This document shows positions 8,385-16,114 of a stretch of 29,034 bases of DNA, piece after piece (position 1 is the stretch's first letter; each line of letters opens with the position of its first letter). The notes under the pieces are model-generated. The model did no database searches. It saw only the letters and a list, made by a program, of their open reading frames with translations, and was not told the origin of the DNA. A program made the translations under genes and the position numbers. The stretch comes from Ruminococcus flavefaciens. GTDB lineage: Bacteria; Bacillota; Clostridia; Oscillospirales; Ruminococcaceae. The stretch lies in assembly GCA_002371825.1 (NCBI GenBank), contig DFHF01000051.1:1-29034 (forward strand). Direction: 5' to 3'.

Positions 8385-8425
8385 GCCCCGAAGCTTTCAT
8401 AAGTGCTTCAGGGCATTATTATTAT
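8385..8425 (+). terminator. Terminator between the SGNH gene and the convergent hisE
   Basis: GCCCCGAAGC (8385-8394) and GCTTCAGGGC (8405-8414) make a 10-bp stem with one C-A mismatch and a 10-base loop, followed on plus by ATTATTATTAT. The tail is moderately U-rich on plus and poor on minus, so it serves the SGNH gene best; it may also block his operon transcripts. It lies about 22 bases past the SGNH stop. Confidence 0.65.
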
Positions 8426-8763
8426 CAGGTATTCTTGTCTACCTCGTGGAACTTTTTAAGATTGCCTATCTTCTCGTTACGCTCGTCAAGAACCTTTTCT
8501 ACATCTGTCCACTCCAGTCCCTGATTGACACAGAGAACCATAACGTGATAGAGAAGATCATTGATCTCATTCATGAGCTCATCGTTATCGCCGTTTTTGG
8601 CTGCAATAACAGTTTCTGTAGCCTCTTCACCGATCTTCTTACAGATCTTGTCTACGCCTTTTTCGTAAAGGTAGCAGGTGTAGGACTTCTCAGGGGCATT
8701 CCCGTTATCGAACTGCTTTTTTCTTTCTTTTAATACTTCAAAAATTTCGTGGTATACGTTCAT
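8425..8763 (-). CDS. hisE: Phosphoribosyl-ATP pyrophosphohydrolase
   Basis: HisE removes pyrophosphate from phosphoribosyl-ATP, the second step of histidine synthesis. The 112-residue protein is of normal length for a stand-alone HisE of the all-alpha NTP pyrophosphatase (MazG-like) fold. Metal-binding acidic residues are seen in GEEATE (E46, E47, E50) and EINDLLYH (E66, D69). It is the last gene of the his operon, and its ATG overlaps the hisI stop by 4 bases (ATGA), implying translational coupling. HisI and HisE are separate here rather than fused as in many bacteria. Confidence 0.95.
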   Translation of the reverse strand: MNVYHEIFEVLKERKKQFDNGNAPEKSYTCYLYEKGVDKICKKIGEEATETVIAAKNGDNDELMNEINDLLYHVMVLCVNQGLEWTDVEKVLDERNEKIGNLKKFHEVDKNT

Positions 8764-9113
8764 TTTTCATTCTCCTCATTATTATAGATCTCATTAAAGA
8801 AACAGCTGTAGCTGCCTGTGTGACAGGCAACTCCGGTCTGCTCAACATTAACAAGCAATGTATCATTGTCGCAGTCACCATAAATGGAAACCACTTTCTG
8901 TAAGTGTCCGGAGGTAGCTCCCTTGTTCCAGTACTCCTGACGGGAACGGCTCCAGAACCATGTATAGCCTGTCTCTAAAGTCTTTTTCAGGCTCTCCTTA
9001 TTCATATAAGCGAGCATGAGAACTGTCTTTGTGTTGACCTCATAGCATATCGCAGGGATAAGCTCTCCCTTGACGAAAAATTTATCCAGGTCATTCAGGT
9101 CTATTTTTACCAT
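8760..9113 (-). CDS. hisI: Phosphoribosyl-AMP cyclohydrolase
   Basis: HisI opens the adenine ring of phosphoribosyl-AMP, the third step of histidine synthesis. The 117-residue protein carries the family marks YMNKES (36-41), WSRSRQEYWNKGATSGH (54-70), the metal site DCDND (80-84) and zinc-binding cysteines C97 and C104 in GVACHTGSYSC. A ribosome site AAGGTGAG precedes the ATG. The gene follows cdd by 18 bases and overlaps hisE by 4. Confidence 0.96.
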   Translation of the reverse strand: MVKIDLNDLDKFFVKGELIPAICYEVNTKTVLMLAYMNKESLKKTLETGYTWFWSRSRQEYWNKGATSGHLQKVVSIYGDCDNDTLLVNVEQTGVACHTGSYSCFFNEIYNNEENEK

Positions 9114-9131
9114 TGTATCTCACCTTTCATA

Positions 9132-9530
9132 TCAGTAATCTATCCACCACTCAGGAGTTATCTCCCCAAGAGTGATGACCTTACCTTTGCTGTAGTCCAG
9201 CATAATTTCGATGTCCTTGTAGCTGTCAGGCATAAGCTGGACCATGAGCTCCCGGCAGGCTCCGCATGGTGCGCCCTTTCCCTCATTAGGCGGGATACAA
9301 AGCACCCTTGCTATCTCCTGCTCACCGTTGGTTATCATATTGAATATGGCATTTCTCTCAGCGCAGATACCCAGAGTTGAACAGGTGTCGATACAGACTC
9401 CTGTATATATCTTCCCTGACTTGCTGAGTACAGCCGCCGATACTTCCCCGGCTGTGACGTACCCGGAGATACGTCTCGGTGAAAGTACCGCTTTAGCAGC
9501 CTCATGCATTTCTTCCCATATCTTATCCAT
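9132..9530 (-). CDS. Cytidine deaminase-family protein inside the his operon
   Basis: The 132-residue protein is a zinc-dependent deaminase of the cytidine deaminase fold. Zinc and catalytic residues are visible: C56-A-E58 (CAERNA) and P-C89-G-A-C92 (PCGACRE). Length matches tetrameric Cdd enzymes (about 130). The core reads somewhat like the divergent Cdd/blasticidin-S-deaminase group rather than canonical Cdd, so the substrate may be cytidine, deoxycytidine or another aminated ring. It starts 3 bases after the hisF stop and sits 18 bases before hisI, so it is cotranscribed with his genes. A role in nucleotide salvage is the default reading; a link to histidine synthesis is speculative. I left the symbol empty because orthology to cdd is not certain. 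Confidence 0.8.
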   Translation of the reverse strand: MDKIWEEMHEAAKAVLSPRRISGYVTAGEVSAAVLSKSGKIYTGVCIDTCSTLGICAERNAIFNMITNGEQEIARVLCIPPNEGKGAPCGACRELMVQLMPDSYKDIEIMLDYSKGKVITLGEITPEWWIDY

Positions 9531-9533
9531 AAT

Positions 9534-10289
9534 TCACCTCACAATAACACCCTTGCTGCGGCAGTAATCCTTGACCTGCCCAACTGTCAGTTCCTTGAAG
9601 TGGAACAGTGATGCAGCAAGAGCCGCAGTAGCTCCGGTCTTTTCAAAGACCTCGTAAAAGTCGTTTATCTTTCCTGCACCGCCGCTGGCAATGACAGGTA
9701 TAGAGCAGTTATCGCAGACAGCCTTCAGCATATCGATATCAAAGCCTTCCTTGGTGCCGTCAGCATCTATGGAGTTAAGGCAAATCTCACCGGCACCAAG
9801 CTTTTCTATCTGGTGTACCCAGTCGATAAGATCAATACCCATATCAACTCGTCCGCCGTTTATGTAGACTGTCCACTTCTGATCGGCTATCTTCTTAGCG
9901 TCTATTCCAACGCAGATGCACTGACTTCCAAAAATGTCAGCTCCATCCTTGATAAGCTGGGGATTCTGTACAGCCTGTGAGTTTACAGATACCTTGTCTG
10001 CTCCGGCTCTCAGTGCCTCACGAATGTCGTCTACTGTCTTTATACCGCCACCAACTGTCAGCGGAACAAAAACCTTTTTTGCAGTGTCACGGACAACGTC
10101 CAGGAACACTCCACGTCCCTCAAAGGACGCTGTTATATCATAGAACACTAACTCGTCTGCGCCCTGCTTGTTGTACTCCTCAGCACACTCAACCGGGTCG
10201 CCTACATCTCTTACTCCTTCAAAATTAACTCCCTTTACCACCTTGCCGTTTCTTACGTCAAGGCAAGGGATTATTCTCTTTGCAAGCAT
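9534..10289 (-). CDS. hisF: Imidazole glycerol phosphate synthase, cyclase subunit
   Basis: HisF, with the glutaminase HisH, converts PRFAR and ammonia to imidazole glycerol phosphate and AICAR. The 251-residue (beta/alpha)8 barrel carries the catalytic aspartates D11 (IIPCLD) and D130 (VGID), the phosphate loop LTVGGG (77-82) and the second half-barrel copy ending in VIASGGAG. Length is normal. Its ATG overlaps the stop codon of the upstream GNAT gene by one base (TAATG type). Confidence 0.97.
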   Translation of the reverse strand: MLAKRIIPCLDVRNGKVVKGVNFEGVRDVGDPVECAEEYNKQGADELVFYDITASFEGRGVFLDVVRDTAKKVFVPLTVGGGIKTVDDIREALRAGADKVSVNSQAVQNPQLIKDGADIFGSQCICVGIDAKKIADQKWTVYINGGRVDMGIDLIDWVHQIEKLGAGEICLNSIDADGTKEGFDIDMLKAVCDNCSIPVIASGGAGKINDFYEVFEKTGATAALAASLFHFKELTVGQVKDYCRSKGVIVR

Positions 10290-10795
10290 TATTTACCTCC
10301 GTTCTTTAGGACCATATAGCACCTTTTCCATGTTTCACCATTATAGCTGAAAGGTGATGAATCAGATTCTATTTCAGTGAAGCCAACGCTTTCATAGCAC
10401 TTTTTTGCACCGATATTCGGCGAGAAAACTATCAGATCCACCATATCGGCTTTTGTGATCTCAAATGCGTATTTTACAGCAAGTCTCAGCATTTCTTTTC
10501 CAAGGCCTCTGCCACGTTGTTCCGGATCGACCATTACAAATTTGAACTTTCCTGTATTAGTCTCACAATTTACTGAATAGCAAAATAATCCAACCGGTCT
10601 GCCTTCATCCGTTGTTGCGACATAGGGGCTGTCTCCGCAGCGCTGCGCTATATCGTTCATGACCTTTTCAAAGTCATCCCTGTTTAATGGAAACTGCATT
10701 ATATTTGCACACCACATTGCGTGTTCACGCTCCTGTGTTATCCAGTTCCTTACAGTATCAAAATCACGATCTGGGATATAGGGTCTTATTCTCAT
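10289..10795 (-). CDS. GNAT-family N-acetyltransferase in the his operon
   Basis: The 168-residue protein is a single-domain GNAT enzyme. The acetyl-CoA pyrophosphate loop is QRGRGLGKEML (93-103), following strand FKFVMVDPE; the C-terminal FSPNIGAKKCYESVGF is the usual helix and strand after it. GNAT enzymes acetylate small amines, antibiotics or protein N-termini; the substrate is not predictable here. An AAGGA site lies 12 bases upstream of the ATG, which is long. It lies between the small membrane protein (30 bases) and hisF (1-base overlap). Confidence 0.85.
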   Translation of the reverse strand: MRIRPYIPDRDFDTVRNWITQEREHAMWCANIMQFPLNRDDFEKVMNDIAQRCGDSPYVATTDEGRPVGLFCYSVNCETNTGKFKFVMVDPEQRGRGLGKEMLRLAVKYAFEITKADMVDLIVFSPNIGAKKCYESVGFTEIESDSSPFSYNGETWKRCYMVLKNGGK

Positions 10796-10825
10796 AACGT
10801 TTTCACATCCTTGGAATACATTGAC

Positions 10826-11023
10826 TCAGAACAATGTGTATTTGAGCGAAAGCAGAGCAACTACTGCCATAAGTCCGATAATTCCAAAACCGCATTTTCT
10901 AACCTTAGCAGCAAGCTCTGTATCTCCACGTTTATCAGCTCTGAGGCACTGGTCAGGAAATACGATCATAAGAAAACCTATAAGTACCATTAACCCCATT
11001 GCTGCGATCATTACCTTATCCAT
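10826..11023 (-). CDS. Small two-helix membrane protein in the his operon
   Basis: The 65-residue protein has two predicted membrane helices (about 5-22 and 46-62) joined by a charged loop (about 28-43, rich in R, K, D, E). An AAAGG site lies 9 bases before the ATG, which is 11 bases after the hisA stop, so translation within the operon is credible. The layout recalls small DUF6199-like membrane proteins, but I did not identify the family. The function is unknown. Confidence 0.65.
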   Translation of the reverse strand: MDKVMIAAMGLMVLIGFLMIVFPDQCLRADKRGDTELAAKVRKCGFGIIGLMAVVALLSLKYTLF

Positions 11024-11034
11024 AAAGCATACCT

Positions 11035-11760
11035 TTACTTTACAGAGTACTCTATTGCCTCTCTCAGGTCAAGAGTTCCCTTGTAGATAGACTTTCCGCA
11101 GATAGTGCCATAAAGTCCCATTTCCTTGCAGGCGATGATATCGTCCATTGTGTGGACTCCGCCGCTTGCCACGATATTTGCCCTGCCCTCAGTAGCGTCA
11201 GCCAGCTTTTTGAGCTGCTCACGATTTACTCCGGAAAGAGTACCATCCTTGGAAATGTCGGTGAAAATGAAGTACTTAACTCCTGCATCTATCATCTTGT
11301 TTGCAAGGTCAATGTAGTGGACATCAGAGCTTTCCAGCCAGCCCTCAGTTGCTACCATTTCGTTCATGGCATCAACTCCAACAACAATTTTCTCGCTGCC
11401 GAATTTCTCAACTGCGTCACAGACAAGCTTAGGGTTTTTAAGAGCAACTGAGCCGAGAATAACTCTTGTGATGCCCATGTCAAGATACTCCTGAATTGTC
11501 TGTATACTGCGGATACCGCCGCCAAGCTCAACTTTAAGGTTTGTCTTTTCAGCAACGTCTGTGTATATTTTTGTATTCACCGGACGGCCTTCCTTTGCGC
11601 CGTCAAGGTCTACCATGTGTATCCTTTCTGCACCAGCAGCCTCGAAGCTCTTAGCTGTTTCAAGGTAGTCGGATGCGACCTTCTCAACTGTGGAAAAATC
11701 GCCCTTGAAAAGGCGGACACAGTTGCCGTCCTTAATGTCTATTGCGGGGAAAATTATCAT
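11035..11760 (-). CDS. hisA: ProFAR isomerase (phosphoribosylformimino-AICAR-P isomerase)
   Basis: HisA carries out the Amadori rearrangement of ProFAR to PRFAR, feeding HisHF. The 241-residue (beta/alpha)8 barrel has the catalytic aspartates D8 (FPAID) and D130 (VVGVD), the phosphate loop ELGGGIR (78-84) and a C-terminal ASGGV. It starts 11 bases after the stop of the inserted phosphatase gene. The presence of HisF makes a dual HisA/TrpF (PriA) role unnecessary but not excluded. Confidence 0.96.
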   Translation of the reverse strand: MIIFPAIDIKDGNCVRLFKGDFSTVEKVASDYLETAKSFEAAGAERIHMVDLDGAKEGRPVNTKIYTDVAEKTNLKVELGGGIRSIQTIQEYLDMGITRVILGSVALKNPKLVCDAVEKFGSEKIVVGVDAMNEMVATEGWLESSDVHYIDLANKMIDAGVKYFIFTDISKDGTLSGVNREQLKKLADATEGRANIVASGGVHTMDDIIACKEMGLYGTICGKSIYKGTLDLREAIEYSVK

Positions 11761-11771
11761 ATTTCTTCTCC

Positions 11772-12458
11772 TTATATAAGTTTATTTCTTATCATTTCTG
11801 CGTGTCCGGCAGTAAGACCTATATATTCAAAATAGTGCTCCACACTGCCAAAACGCTCTGTAAACAGGTCAATAAAACCGTTCATGCTCTTTTCATTTGC
11901 CAGTACGATATTCCTGTCAACTTCAGGATGTGCTGCAAGAAAGGCTTCAAGCCGCTTTTTATTATATTCACGGCTTATCACATAGTCATTGACTATACTC
12001 TCCCTCTCAGCCATGCAGGCCATAAGAATTATAGCAGAAACTACGCCTGTTCTGTCCTTGCCAGCTGTGCAGTGAAAAAGAACTCCGCTTTCCGATTCTG
12101 CTATTACTTTCATCACATACGGCATTTTTTCAGCAAGGGCTATGTTCAAATATGAATGTGGGACTGCTTCAAGACTTTCCGGAACGCCGCTTCCCTCTAC
12201 TATGGGAAAATGATAATATCTGAACTCAGGTGCAAGGGAAAGCATATCCGGAGCTTTTTCCGCTTCCTCGACAGTTCGCATATCGATTATTGATGTGATA
12301 TTTCTTGAAAGAAGCTTCTCTTTGTCAGCTTTGGAAGGGTCTGACGGAACGTCACTTCGCCAGTAGATATTTTCTGCTGTTACCCTGCCGTCAGTCGTCC
12401 TTATACCTCCAAGATCACGGGTATTATATGAGCTTGAAAGCAGACTTTTAATCATCAT
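11772..12458 (-). CDS. Cys-based tyrosine/lipid-phosphatase-like protein (Y_phosphatase3 type) inside the his operon
   Basis: The 228-residue cytoplasmic protein has the CX5R signature HCTAGKDRTG with nucleophile C130 and R136, plus family marks NTRDLGG (12-18), YWRSD (32-36) and SIIDMRT (56-62). Proteins of this group dephosphorylate phosphotyrosine or phosphoinositides in tests on some members. The gene sits between hisH (47 bases) and hisA (11 bases), with GGAG 7 bases before the ATG. The operon has the IGP dehydratase HisB but no recognised histidinol-phosphate phosphatase of the HAD, PHP or inositol-monophosphatase types. This protein is therefore a candidate for that step, by context only. 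No signal peptide is present. The alternative is an unrelated regulatory phosphatase. Confidence 0.85.
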   Translation of the reverse strand: MMIKSLLSSSYNTRDLGGIRTTDGRVTAENIYWRSDVPSDPSKADKEKLLSRNITSIIDMRTVEEAEKAPDMLSLAPEFRYYHFPIVEGSGVPESLEAVPHSYLNIALAEKMPYVMKVIAESESGVLFHCTAGKDRTGVVSAIILMACMAERESIVNDYVISREYNKKRLEAFLAAHPEVDRNIVLANEKSMNGFIDLFTERFGSVEHYFEYIGLTAGHAEMIRNKLI

Positions 12459-12505
12459 ATAAGTTCTCCGTTTTTATTTTAGCTTCTCGACTATAACAAG
12501 CCTTC

Positions 12506-13111
12506 TCACTTTATGAGTCCTCCGAAGTTCCTGAGTATCTTAAGACCTGTCTCTCCGGATTTCTCAGGGTGGAACTGTGCTCCGAAAACGTATTTTCCGT
12601 CATATACCAGAGCAGGAACTCTTCCGCCGTATTCTACATATGCAGATATATCCTTGTCATCGCAATGTGCCTTGTAGGAGTGAACAAAGTAAACGTACTC
12701 ATTGTCCCCTACTCCTTCAAGAAGAGGGCAGTCATTTAGTTTTTCAAGCTTGTTCCAGCCCATGTGTGGGATTATGAGTTCAGGCTCCTCCATTTTTCTG
12801 ACTGAACCGCCGATAAGTCCCAGACCGTCACACTCCTCAAACTCATAGCCCTTCTCGAATATGATCTGCATACCAAGGCAGATGCCAAGAAAAGGTTTTT
12901 TTGCGGCCTCTTCCTTTATAGTACTTATAAGACCGGTAGATTCCAGCTTTTTCATAGCTGCCGGAAAGGCTCCTACACCGGGAAGTATAACTGCGTCAGC
13001 AGACCTGACACTTTCTTCGTCAGAGACAAGTCTGCTTTCAAGTCCAAGGTAATCAAGAGCATTCTTAACGCTGAATATGTTTCCTGCGCCGTAGTCAATT
13101 ATTGCTATCAT
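12506..13111 (-). CDS. hisH: Imidazole glycerol phosphate synthase, glutaminase subunit
   Basis: HisH hydrolyses glutamine and passes ammonia to HisF. The 201-residue class I glutamine amidotransferase shows the oxyanion region LPGVGAF (43-49), the nucleophile C78 in GICLGMQ, and the H181/E183 pair in QFHPEKSG. Length is normal. It overlaps the hisB stop by one base. hisH and hisF are separated here by four genes, although the products form a complex. Confidence 0.97.
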   Translation of the reverse strand: MIAIIDYGAGNIFSVKNALDYLGLESRLVSDEESVRSADAVILPGVGAFPAAMKKLESTGLISTIKEEAAKKPFLGICLGMQIIFEKGYEFEECDGLGLIGGSVRKMEEPELIIPHMGWNKLEKLNDCPLLEGVGDNEYVYFVHSYKAHCDDKDISAYVEYGGRVPALVYDGKYVFGAQFHPEKSGETGLKILRNFGGLIK

Positions 13112-13692
13112 CAGAGTACCCCTTTCGTAGACAGTGTGGAACCGTCTGAATTTTTCTGAACTGCGGTCTTAAGAGCGTGTGCAACAGCCTTGTATATAGC
13201 CTCTGCCTTGTGGTGATCATTTGAACCGTAAAGCAGGTTTATGTGCAGTGTCATTCCTGAATTAAAGGCAAATGCACGGAAAAATTCTTCAGTCATGCAG
13301 AGATCATACTCTCCACAGCTCTGATTGGTGAACTGACAATTGAATACAAGAAAGGGTCTGTTGCTAAGATCAAGGCTTGCCATTGCAAGTGACTCATCCA
13401 TAGGGATATAGGCTGTACCATAGCGGACAATGCCTGATTTATTGCCAAGTGCCTGACCAAGTGCCTGACCAAGTGCTATTCCAGTATCCTCTATGGTATG
13501 GTGACAGTCAACGTAGAGATCGCCTGTTACCTTTATCTTCATACTGATACCGCTGTGTACTGAAAGTGCAGTCAGCATATGGTCAAAGAAACCTATGCCT
13601 GTACTTATCTCTGCCTTGCCTTTGCCGTCCAGAGCAAGTTCTATACTTATCTGAGTTTCCTTTGTCTCACGCTGTATAGCAGCTGTACGCAT
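13111..13692 (-). CDS. hisB: Imidazoleglycerol-phosphate dehydratase (monofunctional)
   Basis: HisB dehydrates IGP to imidazole acetol phosphate. The 193-residue protein is the dehydratase alone, without the N-terminal HAD phosphatase of the enterobacterial bifunctional HisB. Manganese-site motifs are GFFDHML (34-40), DCHHTIEDTGIALG (62-75) and DHHKAEA near the C-terminus. A strong GGAGGG site precedes the ATG. The gene follows hisC by 11 bases. The lack of a phosphatase domain means that histidinol phosphate must be dephosphorylated by another protein. Confidence 0.97.
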   Translation of the reverse strand: MRTAAIQRETKETQISIELALDGKGKAEISTGIGFFDHMLTALSVHSGISMKIKVTGDLYVDCHHTIEDTGIALGQALGQALGNKSGIVRYGTAYIPMDESLAMASLDLSNRPFLVFNCQFTNQSCGEYDLCMTEEFFRAFAFNSGMTLHINLLYGSNDHHKAEAIYKAVAHALKTAVQKNSDGSTLSTKGVL

Positions 13693-13703
13693 GATATCCC
13701 TCC

Positions 13704-14762
13704 TTATCTGCTGAGGTATTTTTCGAGCACAGCCATGAATTCAGCGTTTTCCGCCTCAGTACCTGCTGTTACCCTCAAATATCCGTTGAACTTTCTTATT
13801 GCGATCGAGTTTTCAAGCATAAACTCGTAAATATCCTGGAATTTGTCTGTTTTGATATACACAAAATTTGTACAGGGCTTGTATACCTCGTCAAATGCTT
13901 TATATTTCTCGTTAAGAGCAGTTATACTGCCATACAGACTTCTTGTATTTGCAATTATTACCTCTCTGCACTTATTGAGATATTCTTTTTCAGCAAGTAT
14001 ATCACTGACGATAGCCTGTGCAACTGAATCATTGTTATACGGCGATTTTGCAGCTCTCATTGCAGTAGTTATGACCTTATTTGCAACGGCAAAGCCGAAT
14101 CTGACTGCTGCCATACCTATAGCTTTGGAGCAGGTCTTCAATATGATGAGATTATCATAATTATCTATCTCTCCAAGAAGAGACTGATCCCAGAAATCCA
14201 TGTATGCCTCATCAAGTATCACAAGACAGTCAGGGAGTTCTTCGATTATCTTTCTGACGGATGCTCTGTCAAGTCCAAGAGATGTAGGATTGCAGGGGTT
14301 TGAGAATATCAGCCCCTTTGCGTTACTGCTCCTGCAGAATTCTATGAGCTTTTCCGGCGAGATAGTCAGGTCTGCTTCTTTCTGATATGTTGCTACTTTC
14401 AGCTCATAAAGCTGAGCATAAAATCCATACATGGAAAAATCATTTGATACATCTACAATAGTATCTCCGGATTCAAAAAAACATCCTGTAATTATACTTA
14501 TCAGCTCATCAGAACCATTTCCGGCTGTGACAAGCTCGGGAGATACTCCGTAAAGCTGTGAAAAAGCTTTTACCGGCTTTTCTGCAAGACAGTCCGGATA
14601 GCGGTTGAAGCTCACCTCAGATATGCTTCTGCATATCTTCTCCTTTAAACTGTCAGATAAGTTGAAACAGCTCTCATTTGCATCAAGTCTTATCTTGTAT
14701 GTGCCTGTTATGGGATCATACGGCACTAAGTCAGCAAGCTTTTTATTAAGTTTATAACTCAT
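13704..14762 (-). CDS. hisC: Histidinol-phosphate aminotransferase
   Basis: HisC transfers an amino group from glutamate to imidazole acetol phosphate using PLP. The 352-residue fold-type I aminotransferase has LDANE near the N-terminus, AGNGSDE (PLP phosphate region), NPCNPT, LDEAYMDF (D184, Y187) and the PLP lysine K213 in TCSKA, followed by an arginine at 221. I chose ATG 14762 because AAGGA (14769-14773) lies 6 bases upstream; the frame extends to 14816, but those 18 codons would run through a hairpin and have no family similarity that I can see. Confidence 0.95.
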   Translation of the reverse strand: MSYKLNKKLADLVPYDPITGTYKIRLDANESCFNLSDSLKEKICRSISEVSFNRYPDCLAEKPVKAFSQLYGVSPELVTAGNGSDELISIITGCFFESGDTIVDVSNDFSMYGFYAQLYELKVATYQKEADLTISPEKLIEFCRSSNAKGLIFSNPCNPTSLGLDRASVRKIIEELPDCLVILDEAYMDFWDQSLLGEIDNYDNLIILKTCSKAIGMAAVRFGFAVANKVITTAMRAAKSPYNNDSVAQAIVSDILAEKEYLNKCREVIIANTRSLYGSITALNEKYKAFDEVYKPCTNFVYIKTDKFQDIYEFMLENSIAIRKFNGYLRVTAGTEAENAEFMAVLEKYLSR

Positions 14763-14789
14763 ATCTTTTCCTTTCTTAAAACACCTATA

Positions 14790-14813
14790 GGGCAGCTCTT
14801 TTTCAAGCCGCCC
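14790..14813 (-). other. Intercistronic hairpin between hisD and hisC
   Basis: On minus, GGGCGGCTT (14805-14813) pairs with GAGCTGCCC (14790-14798) over 9 bp, counting two G-U pairs, with loop GAAAAA. No U-run follows directly. The gap of 62 bases between hisD and hisC is the longest inside the operon, so this may be an mRNA processing or stability element. Confidence 0.4.
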
Positions 14814-14824
14814 CATTGCGTGTA

Positions 14825-16114
14825 TCAGTCTTCAAATCTTACCTTGATAGCATTTGCGTGTGCAGTAAGTCCCTCACGCTCTGCTATAAGAACTATATCA
14901 TCCTTAGCCTGTCTGAGAGCGTCCTCAGTGTAGTAGGTGTAAGCTGTACGCTTTGTGAAGCTTGCAACTCCAAGAGGTGAGAAGAAACGTGCTGTGCCGC
15001 TTGTGGGAAGAACGTGGTTAGGGCCTGCATAGTAGTCTCCAAGAGGCTCAGATGCATAGTGTCCAAGGAATATAGAACCTGCGTTGTCAAGGCTTCCAAG
15101 AAGCTCAAAGGGATTTTCCATGAGAACTTCAAGGTGCTCAGGAGCGATCTCATTGGCAAGCTCTACGCACTTTTCACGGCTGTCGGCAATGATTACTGCA
15201 CCATAGTCTTCAAGTGACTTCTCTATGATCGCCTTTCTGGAAAGCTTCTCCTTCTGGCGGTCTATCTCCTTGATCGTTTCATCGGCAAGCTTCTCACTTG
15301 TTGTGACCATGATAGCTGATGCAAGAACATCGTGCTCAGCCTGAGACATAAGGTCTGCAGCTGCAAACTTCGGATTTGCGGTATCATCAGCAATAACAAG
15401 TATCTCGCTGGGACCTGCTATCATATCTATATCTACTACTCCGTAAAGAAGCTTCTTTGCAGTTGCAACGTAGATATTTCCCGGGCCAACGATCTTGTCA
15501 CACTTTGGTATTTCCTCTGTACCGTATGCAAGTGCTGCTATAGCCTGTGCTCCGCCGGAGAGGAATACACGGTCAACTCCGCATATAGCTGCTGCTACAA
15601 GGATATCCTTGTTGGGAGTTCCGTCCTTAAGAGGAGGAGTTACCATGATGATCTCCTTGACACCTGCGATCTTTGCAGGGATCGCGTTCATAAGAACGCT
15701 GGAAGGATAGGCTGCTGTGCCGCCGGGAACATAGAGTCCGACTCTTTCAAGTCCACGAACACGCTGACCCATTATAACTCCGTTTTCCTTTGGTGAGATA
15801 AAGCTCTGCTCTACCTGTCTCTGGTGAAAATCAGCTATATTGGCCTGAGCGTTGAGAAGTGCATCTACAAAAGCCTGATCTGCTTCTGTAAGTGCATCGT
15901 TTATAACATCTCTCGGTACCTCATAGTATTTCGGAAGATTACCATCGAATTTAAGTGTGTAGTTCTTTACAGCCTCATCGCCGTTTTCCTTTACGTTTTC
16001 GATGATCTCTGTAACTACCTCTGTAACCTTTTTATTTGTTTCTCCGCTTCTCTTTTTGAGGTCAGCGAGGAAATTCTTTTCATCAGTTCCGTTTGCAAAT
16101 ATCTTCTTCATCAC
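14825..16114 (-). CDS. hisD: Histidinol dehydrogenase
   Basis: HisD oxidises histidinol to histidine in two NAD-dependent steps, the last of the pathway. The 429-residue protein has all four zinc ligands at family positions: Q258 and H261 (SQAEHD), D360 (EPLGDYY) and H419 (LTAHA). The catalytic pair E326-H327 lies in APEHLE, and YVPGGTAAYPS (128-138) is conserved. Its ATG overlaps the hisG stop by 4 bases. An alternative start at the second Met (16111) is equally possible. Confidence 0.97.
   Translation of the reverse strand: MMKKIFANGTDEKNFLADLKKRSGETNKKVTEVVTEIIENVKENGDEAVKNYTLKFDGNLPKYYEVPRDVINDALTEADQAFVDALLNAQANIADFHQRQVEQSFISPKENGVIMGQRVRGLERVGLYVPGGTAAYPSSVLMNAIPAKIAGVKEIIMVTPPLKDGTPNKDILVAAAICGVDRVFLSGGAQAIAALAYGTEEIPKCDKIVGPGNIYVATAKKLLYGVVDIDMIAGPSEILVIADDTANPKFAAADLMSQAEHDVLASAIMVTTSEKLADETIKEIDRQKEKLSRKAIIEKSLEDYGAVIIADSREKCVELANEIAPEHLEVLMENPFELLGSLDNAGSIFLGHYASEPLGDYYAGPNHVLPTSGTARFFSPLGVASFTKRTAYTYYTEDALRQAKDDIVLIAEREGLTAHANAIKVRFED

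Noticed and set aside
13445..13476. 12-base tandem repeat, about 2.7 copies, within hisB
   Set aside because: It encodes the GQALGQALG part of a conserved helix of normal length in the family, so it is not an expansion.
14763..14816. N-terminal extension of hisC
   Set aside because: It runs through the intercistronic hairpin, and the ATG at 14762 has a well-placed AAGGA site.
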